Of a stretch of DNA of 30,675 nt, positions 26,350 through 30,675 are shown one piece after another (the stretch's first letter is position 1; each line of letters starts with the position of its first letter). The notes below the pieces were generated by a model. The model was given only the letters and a program-made list of their open reading frames with translations, did not search any database and was not told where the DNA came from. The stretch comes from JADKCL01 sp031424495 (GTDB taxonomy: Bacteria > Bacteroidota > Bacteroidia > J057 > JADKCL01): contig JANPHP010000376.1 in assembly GCA_031424495.1 (NCBI GenBank), forward strand, positions 1 to 30,675. The letters are read 5' to 3'. The translations under genes and the position numbers were made by a program.

Positions 26350-26660
26350 TAATCTACAGCGTCACCGTCAGCATCGACACGGCCATCGAGACCAATTGGG
26401 TCGCATGGATGCGCACCCAGCACATCCATGACGTCTTGGAAACAGGATGTTTCCTTGCAGCCCATTTTCAAAGGCTGCTTGATCCAGCCCCCGAGGACGG
26501 GGTGAGCACCTTCAACATTCAGTATGAATGCTTGAGCATGGAGGCTTATGAGGCTTATGCCGAATTGCATGCGCCCCGCTTACAAGAAGACCATGCGACG
26601 CGCTACAAAGACCGCTACGCAGCTTTTCGCACGCTTTTGCGACGCGAAGACAGCTTTTGA
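26346..26660 (+). CDS. DUF4286 family protein
   Basis: A 104-residue cytoplasmic protein whose pattern fits DUF4286 end to end: MIIYSVTVSIDTAIETNWVA, then WMRTQHIHDVLETGCF, STFNIQYECLSMEAY, APRLQEDHATRYKDRY, and AFRTLLRRED at the C-terminus. The family has a small ferredoxin-like alpha/beta pattern and no known function. It overlaps the TPR gene by 4 bases and ends 16 bases from the convergent hydrolase gene, with no terminator hairpin between them. Confidence 0.85.
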   Translation: MIIYSVTVSIDTAIETNWVAWMRTQHIHDVLETGCFLAAHFQRLLDPAPEDGVSTFNIQYECLSMEAYEAYAELHAPRLQEDHATRYKDRYAAFRTLLRREDSF

Positions 26661-26676
26661 CCGCGATCGGGCCAGC

Positions 26677-27444
26677 CTAGAATCGCTCGATCCAAGTCTG
26701 GGCAAATCCAGCAATCTCTTCCCAGCCCGTCTGCACACATAATATATGTGAGCGGCCAGGAAATTCCTTGAATTCCGTGATGCTCCCATTTTGCGGATAG
26801 CGCTTGAAATTTGAGCCATTTAAGGAGGGCGGAATGATATTGTCTTTTTCCCCGGCGATGATGAGGAGTGGGGCATGTGGTTTGTTCCAATCAACCGCGC
26901 CTGCCTTTTTGGTGGATTGGCGAGGGATGTTTCTGCCTTCAGGAACCACGAATTGATCGTAGATTCTTTGGGTTTCCTCCATCGAAAGCGCATTGCAAAA
27001 GGCATAATGGAACCATTCAACGCTTGGCAAGAATGGGCTGTTTCCTTTGAAGGGGTTGATGGTCACGATATTCGCGCGCAAGAAGCTCCATTTGGTGGTG
27101 AACACGCCTTTGGGTGGGGCAGGATCGATCGAAACGCCACAACTGCCAAAGCCACGGTTGAGCAAGAGTTGCACGAGCAATCCGCCGATGGAGTGTCCGA
27201 TGAGGATCGGAGGCTCCTTCATGTCTTTGATCACCTTTTCAAAATGCGCGTAGACCGTTTCCAAATTCAGCTTGCCTAGACTTTGGGGAATGTTTTTGCG
27301 CAAATCAGCTGGTTCGCCCGTGTGAAATGGGAACTCAGGCACGACCACGTTGTAGCCTGCGTTTTCAAAGAAGCTCTTCCAGCTCGCCCAGCTTTTGGCG
27401 TTCATGAAAAGCCCATGAATGAGCACGATCGTTTTTGAACTCAT
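26677..27444 (-). CDS. Alpha/beta hydrolase
   Basis: About 255 residues from ATG 27444 (MSSKTIVLIHGLFMNAKSWA); a longer open frame to 27495 adds an unsupported Cys/Arg-rich stretch. The oxyanion HG motif is at residues 10-11 (LIHGLF), the nucleophile elbow GHSIGG has S85, and the probable acid and base are D201 (IIAGEKDNIIPP) and H233 (GRSHIL). No signal peptide is seen, so it is cytoplasmic. Substrate is unknown; esterase or lipase-like activity is the general expectation. Confidence 0.85.
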   Translation of the reverse strand: MSSKTIVLIHGLFMNAKSWASWKSFFENAGYNVVVPEFPFHTGEPADLRKNIPQSLGKLNLETVYAHFEKVIKDMKEPPILIGHSIGGLLVQLLLNRGFGSCGVSIDPAPPKGVFTTKWSFLRANIVTINPFKGNSPFLPSVEWFHYAFCNALSMEETQRIYDQFVVPEGRNIPRQSTKKAGAVDWNKPHAPLLIIAGEKDNIIPPSLNGSNFKRYPQNGSITEFKEFPGRSHILCVQTGWEEIAGFAQTWIERF

Positions 27445-27602
27445 AATTTTCAGGTGATTAAGAAAACGCGGCCGCCACGACTTTCGGCAGCACAAAATCC
27501 AGAAGCCAAATTACAACACTGCCAAGGTACGAATGTCTCAGCATGCTACAGACCAGCAAGTGCTAGGTGAGCGATGGTGGGAAGGCCCGATGAACGCATC
27601 GC

Positions 27603-28424
27603 CTAGCTTTTGCGAGCACTCACGATATAACCTACCCCGTTCAGGACCAAGTTACGATGCGAAAACCGTTCCATCCACTTGCGAATCGGGATCGTGATGA
27701 ATCCGGGAAAGGTATCAAAGGGCGCGACGGCGATCGAGAAGTCAAAATACCGAAAGTCCAACTTCTGGTAGCCATGTACAGCAAGGTAGCGGTCAAAAGC
27801 TTTTGGAGAATGCACGCGTGGCCGAAAAGGGAAATGGTGCAGCTTGCCGCGGCCGAGCATTTTTTCCTTGATGAAATTCATCATGCCATGCAGCAGTTTA
27901 CTCTTTTTGAGCGGCTCGATCAGCGGTGCCGTCCACTTGCGAAGTGCCCAGCGGTTGGTCACATTGATGATGAGCACACCGCCCGGCTTGAGCGTGCGGC
28001 TGATCTCACGCATCCATTTCTCGTCTCCGGGCAGGTACTCAACGACGCCTGAGCAGATGATCAGGTCAAAAAATTGATCCTCAAAATCGAGCTGCTCGAT
28101 GTCGCCTGTCGCGAGGTGGATCTCATTCGTCACCTGAGCCTTGGCCGCCTTTTCTTTGGCAATGTCGATCATGGCTTGGGCGATGTCGATGCCCCAGATT
28201 TTCCACTGCTTGCGGGCGAGGTCCAGCACCATTTCACCAGGGCCGCAACCGATGTCGAGGATGCGGGCATCGTTTGGGAGGTTGAGCGACAGCGCCATGT
28301 CGAGCATATAGCGATGGCGGTATTGCAGCGTCGGGTATCCCTTTGTGGTCCCGTAAAACTGCTGGTCATATTCGCGGGCCTCGCCTTCGTAGTAGTTTCT
28401 TACTATGCCTTCTTCCATAATCAT
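27603..28424 (-). CDS. Class I SAM-dependent methyltransferase
   Basis: About 273 residues from ATG 28424, whose ATGA overlaps the deacetylase stop (an alternative start is 28418). A longer open frame to 28589 lies inside the deacetylase gene and is not used. The SAM-binding motif I is ILDIGCGPGE (55-64), followed by WGIDIAQAM and the motif near LIICSGVVEYLPGDEKWM; PGGVLIINVTN is the post-motif strand. The C-terminal region (FRPRVHSPKAFDRYLAVHGY) resembles methyltransferases of surface-glycan or lipid pathways. Coupling to a polysaccharide deacetylase supports a role in modifying a surface polymer, but the acceptor is unknown. Confidence 0.85.
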   Translation of the reverse strand: MIMEEGIVRNYYEGEAREYDQQFYGTTKGYPTLQYRHRYMLDMALSLNLPNDARILDIGCGPGEMVLDLARKQWKIWGIDIAQAMIDIAKEKAAKAQVTNEIHLATGDIEQLDFEDQFFDLIICSGVVEYLPGDEKWMREISRTLKPGGVLIINVTNRWALRKWTAPLIEPLKKSKLLHGMMNFIKEKMLGRGKLHHFPFRPRVHSPKAFDRYLAVHGYQKLDFRYFDFSIAVAPFDTFPGFITIPIRKWMERFSHRNLVLNGVGYIVSARKS

Positions 28425-29161
28425 CGTCTCAGGTGCAGCCGATAGAGCAGATTTTTTGCCAGCTGCCTGAAGTATTTCGGGTGGAAAGGTCTGGAAATTT
28501 TTGCAGAAAATCGCTGGATGTCGTCTTGAGGCTCGATTTCGATGCGGTGCAGCGCAAAAAGGTCGCTTGCCGCGTTGCGGCGACTCCAAATTGTGGAGCA
28601 GGCGCTGTCATAGCCTGCAGCCTGCACGGCATGCATGCAACGTGCATCAAAATCCCGCAATTGCCCATAAGGGTAGGAAAAATGACGCACGTGCACGCCA
28701 AGTGCTTGCTCCAAAATGGCTTTGCTTTCAGTCGCTTTTTGCGCGAGCGTTTCCAGCGACAGCGTGCGCATGTGGCGGTGCGCCATGCCATGTGAGCCGA
28801 TGCTTACCTCGGGATGCACAGCGATTGCCTTCAAAGCTGCCCAGTCAATGATCGGGATGGCGCCATCGTCCCAGACATTGGATTTCCCCACAAAATTTGT
28901 CGGGACATATACTGTCGCTGGATATTGGTGGCTGCGCAAAATGGGCAATGCAATTTCCTGAAAGCTCACATATGCATCGTCAAATGTGATCGCGACCTGC
29001 TTGTGCAGGAGCTTGCGCGATTTCAAGGCCTCCACATATTCATCCATCCCTATGACTTGATAGCCATTGTTCTTCAGCCAAGTGATCTGCCGCACAAAAT
29101 TTGCCGCAGACACCGTGTTGAAGGCGGGCACGTCGCCCAGGTTGTGGTACATCAAGATCAT
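28421..29161 (-). CDS. Polysaccharide deacetylase (NodB homology domain)
   Basis: A 246-residue carbohydrate esterase family 4-like protein. Motif 1 TFDD is at residues 59-62 (D61/D62 catalytic and metal binding), motif 2 SHGMAH at 123-128 supplies the metal histidines, and motif 3 is SYPYG at 162-166. It begins MILMYHNLGDVPAFNTVSAA with no clear signal peptide, as in many intracellular or membrane-associated members of glycan loci. It is likely to remove N-acetyl groups from a sugar polymer or lipid-linked precursor. The stop overlaps the methyltransferase start by 4 bases. Confidence 0.88.
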   Translation of the reverse strand: MILMYHNLGDVPAFNTVSAANFVRQITWLKNNGYQVIGMDEYVEALKSRKLLHKQVAITFDDAYVSFQEIALPILRSHQYPATVYVPTNFVGKSNVWDDGAIPIIDWAALKAIAVHPEVSIGSHGMAHRHMRTLSLETLAQKATESKAILEQALGVHVRHFSYPYGQLRDFDARCMHAVQAAGYDSACSTIWSRRNAASDLFALHRIEIEPQDDIQRFSAKISRPFHPKYFRQLAKNLLYRLHLRR

Positions 29162-29232
29162 GGACGCCGAGCGGATAGGATGGACGATTGCAAAGCGGAA
29201 GGAAAATTAGGAAAAATTCGGACTCTCAGGGC

Positions 29233-29454
29233 TTATCCTCGGCGCAAAACCTCTCGGTAGAGCTCCTCAACTTGCTTGCGTGCCCACTCAAACTTGCGCA
29301 AAAAGCGCAGGCTCGACGTAATGCTGGGTTCGTGGAGGAAGCAATTGATCGGGATTTTCATGCCCAGCATTTCCCAGCCATAGTAGTCCACGAGCTCGTC
29401 CAAGATCATTTGGAGCGTCTTGCCATGCAGCGGATCAGGATTTTTGGATTCCAT
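29233..29454 (-). CDS. VF530 family protein
   Basis: A 73-residue protein matching the small VF530 family over its whole length: DPLHGKTLQMILDELVDYYG, then WEMLGMKIPINCF, EPSITSSLRFLRKFEWARKQ, and VEELYREV. The family is predicted to bind DNA through its conserved basic helix; its role is unknown. It sits between the AbiE remnant and the deacetylase gene with no overlap. Confidence 0.85.
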   Translation of the reverse strand: MESKNPDPLHGKTLQMILDELVDYYGWEMLGMKIPINCFLHEPSITSSLRFLRKFEWARKQVEELYREVLRRG

Positions 29455-29514
29455 GCGCGCAAAAGTACAGGAATAGAACTAGAAAACAGGCTGCAAGCTA
29501 GGGCACGGCTGAAT

Positions 29515-29676
29515 TTAGGGGATGATGCGCAGGTGCTTGTTGAGTGCGCGCATGGCCTCTTCAAAGTCGGGCAAATCTTGCATTTGATCGGCGAGCGAGC
29601 CTTCCCAACGTGCTTTTTGGGTATCCCTGACTTTGGATGCAAAAGCCTTCTTTTGCAGGTCTCCAATTCGTATCAT
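29515..29676 (-). pseudogene. Probable remnant of an AbiEii-type nucleotidyltransferase toxin gene
   Basis: A 53-codon frame starting at ATG 29676, which overlaps the AbiEi stop as ATGA, exactly where an intact abiEii toxin gene normally begins. The product is about 250 residues shorter than AbiEii proteins and has no GSxxxxxD nucleotidyltransferase motif. Its second half (ARWEGSLADQMQDLPDFEEA, then MRALNKHLRIIP) looks to me like the C-terminal tail of this toxin family (W-x-x-x-L ... LPDFEE). The simplest reading is an internal deletion that joined the first codons to the last ones. Alternatively it is an unrelated small coupled protein. A longer frame from 29730 lies inside the AbiEi gene and is not used. 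Confidence 0.5.
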
Positions 29677-30524
29677 GAATAAATGGCAGATTTGATCGTG
29701 CCAACATCGACATTTTCTTGCACATTCCAAGCGCTACGGTACTTGCCGGCCTTGGGAAGCTCTGGATCGAGTGGAACGTAAGTGGCCGATCGAGCCTCCC
29801 TGAGCGCACTGACGATCGGCTGATCGATCTCCAAAAGCTCGAGCAGATAACCCAAGCGCTTCAGCACGGCTTGCGATCCAAATTGTGTGACATACCCTAG
29901 CAGTTTATCGTATTGAATGCGCTCCCTTGCCATGTAGATCGCTCTTGCAATCTCTGGAATGCCACCAGCATAGCCGGGCATGAAGAAGCAGTCGACGATG
30001 GTCTTTTCGAGGTCTGAGCACAGCACTTGGGTATGGTCATCGACCCATATTTTTTTTGAGCCAAAAAAATGCTTGGGGTTGTGATAGATGTATTGGATCT
30101 GTGCCGACCTCACTTGGGTAGGACGCGTGGATAGTTGCCGATCCACAACGATTTGCTCTATGAGTGATGGCTGCACGATCAGGTTGTGGATTTGCAGCGC
30201 AGAGTAGTATCCAATATAGTGCTTGCTGCCACTGGCAAGTACAGTTACCATTTCATGCCAATTGGGCATATATGTATCTGCATCAAGCTCATAGGGGATG
30301 ATGTGGTAGCTGCCTTCCATCACCCGCATGAGCAACCCTCGACGGGTCATGTCGCTCAATAGCTGCCGCACCGCACCTGGCTTGCTCTTCGACAGTGCCT
30401 TCATGGCCTCATCCATGACAAAGTATTGTCGCCCTTGTGAGGAAAAGTAAGCCAATAGGCGTGCTGATTGCGTCGATATTGTTTTATATTTTGTAGTACT
30501 CTTGTCAGCCATAAACTGCTCCAT
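29673..30524 (-). CDS. Type IV toxin-antitoxin AbiEi family antitoxin
   Basis: About 283 residues from ATG 30524; ATG 30512 is also possible, and a TTG-started extension to 30569 would begin inside the promoter. An N-terminal winged-helix region (about 20-75, ALSKSKPGAVRQLLSDMTRR, GLLMRVMEGSYHIIP) is followed by the AbiEi effector domain: YIGYYSALQIHNLI (103-116), HFFGSKKIWVDDHTQVLCSD, LEKTIVDCFFMPGYAGGIPE and KRLGYLLELLEI. In AbiE systems the antitoxin represses its own promoter through the winged helix and counteracts the toxin through the C-terminal domain. The cognate toxin seems to be lost here (see the 53-codon frame immediately downstream). Confidence 0.87.
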   Translation of the reverse strand: MEQFMADKSTTKYKTISTQSARLLAYFSSQGRQYFVMDEAMKALSKSKPGAVRQLLSDMTRRGLLMRVMEGSYHIIPYELDADTYMPNWHEMVTVLASGSKHYIGYYSALQIHNLIVQPSLIEQIVVDRQLSTRPTQVRSAQIQYIYHNPKHFFGSKKIWVDDHTQVLCSDLEKTIVDCFFMPGYAGGIPEIARAIYMARERIQYDKLLGYVTQFGSQAVLKRLGYLLELLEIDQPIVSALREARSATYVPLDPELPKAGKYRSAWNVQENVDVGTIKSAIYS

Positions 30525-30540
30525 CAAATACAATACATCA

Positions 30541-30569
30541 CAAATGTACTGCTTTTTCCCAAGGCTCAA
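30541..30569 (-). promoter_or_regulatory. Candidate promoter of the AbiEi gene (TTG-N18-TACATTTG)
   Basis: On the - strand, TTG at 30567-30569 and TACATTTG at 30541-30548 are spaced by 18 bases, matching the Bacteroidota consensus. The predicted transcript starts roughly 10 bases before ATG 30524 or about 22 bases before ATG 30512, so the leader is short. The TTG is the last three bases of one arm of the inverted repeat at 30567-30629. Confidence 0.62.
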
Positions 30570-30629
30570 TTATATTTCATATTTTTAAAATCATCCTTTA
30601 GCTGATTTCGTAAATATGAAATATAATTG
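30567..30629. promoter_or_regulatory. Perfect 18-bp inverted repeat, probable AbiEi operator
   Basis: CAATTATATTTCATATTT (30567-30584) and its exact complement (30612-30629) are separated by 27 bases. They lie just upstream of, and touch, the -33 element of the AbiEi promoter. Known AbiEi antitoxins bind paired inverted repeats in their own promoter, so this is the natural operator candidate. The remaining bases to the window end hold nothing I can identify. Confidence 0.65.
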
Positions 30630-30675
30630 TTTCAATTACCAAGCACGTAGGAGCTGCCAAAGCGCCAAATTTGCT

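Noticed and set aside
29460..29467. TACTTTTG on the - strand as promoter of the VF530 gene
   Set aside because: It ends 5 bases before the start codon, would need a leaderless mRNA, and has no -33 element at the right distance.

Overview
The window looks like chromosomal DNA of a Bacteroidota bacterium. Supporting signs are a FecI/FecR-regulated TonB-dependent receptor with a DUF4249 lipoprotein partner, a GldA-GldF-GldG ABC transporter set, a very long two-component-propeller hybrid sensor, DUF4286 and VF530 family proteins, and several matches to the Bacteroidota promoter form (TTTG or TTG, 18-20 bases, TAnnTTTG). An MqnC enzyme implies menaquinone synthesis by the futalosine route. The fairly high GC content and gene set would fit a Saprospiria- or Chitinophagia-like lineage, but the window alone does not fix the family. 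No rRNA, tRNA, CRISPR array, insertion sequence or prophage was seen.

Layout. Positions 1-1729 (-) hold most of a secreted M4 (thermolysin-type) metallopeptidase cut by the window edge. Positions 2191-7391 (+) form a cell-surface signalling and uptake operon: ECF sigma factor, FecR anti-sigma factor, TonB receptor with a signalling domain, DUF4249 lipoprotein. A 56-base near-perfect hairpin separates it from the convergent 1472-residue hybrid sensor kinase (7746-12164, -). Malate dehydrogenase (12412-13350, -) and a secreted coiled-coil/SPOR-like protein (13665-14408, +) diverge from a 314-base region with a good promoter for each. A PPTase, a TlpA-like lipoprotein and a secreted redoxin follow in one compact + strand run (14570-16286), with a 92-base out-of-frame overlap between the first two.

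Positions 16368-24338 are all on the - strand. In transcription order they are gldA, gldF, gldG and DUF4340 (a tight four-gene ABC transporter operon), a glycosyltransferase-like gene, dnaN with its own promoter, and mqnC. A + strand group follows: an unrecognised small secreted protein, a periplasmic TPR protein and a translationally coupled DUF4286 protein. The last part (26677-30524, -) carries an alpha/beta hydrolase, a coupled polysaccharide deacetylase/methyltransferase pair, a VF530 protein and an AbiEi-type antitoxin. In place of the expected AbiEii toxin there is only a 53-codon ORF that looks like a toxin remnant.

The most interesting points are at the right end: an AbiEi antitoxin apparently without an intact toxin, controlled by a promoter whose -33 element sits inside one arm of a perfect 18-base inverted repeat. 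Other points worth a look are the overlapping PPTase/lipoprotein genes, the long hairpin at 7630-7685, the contiguous gldAFG-DUF4340 operon and the uncertain start of the sigma factor gene. I did not find a clearly new multi-gene system; most loci match known families.
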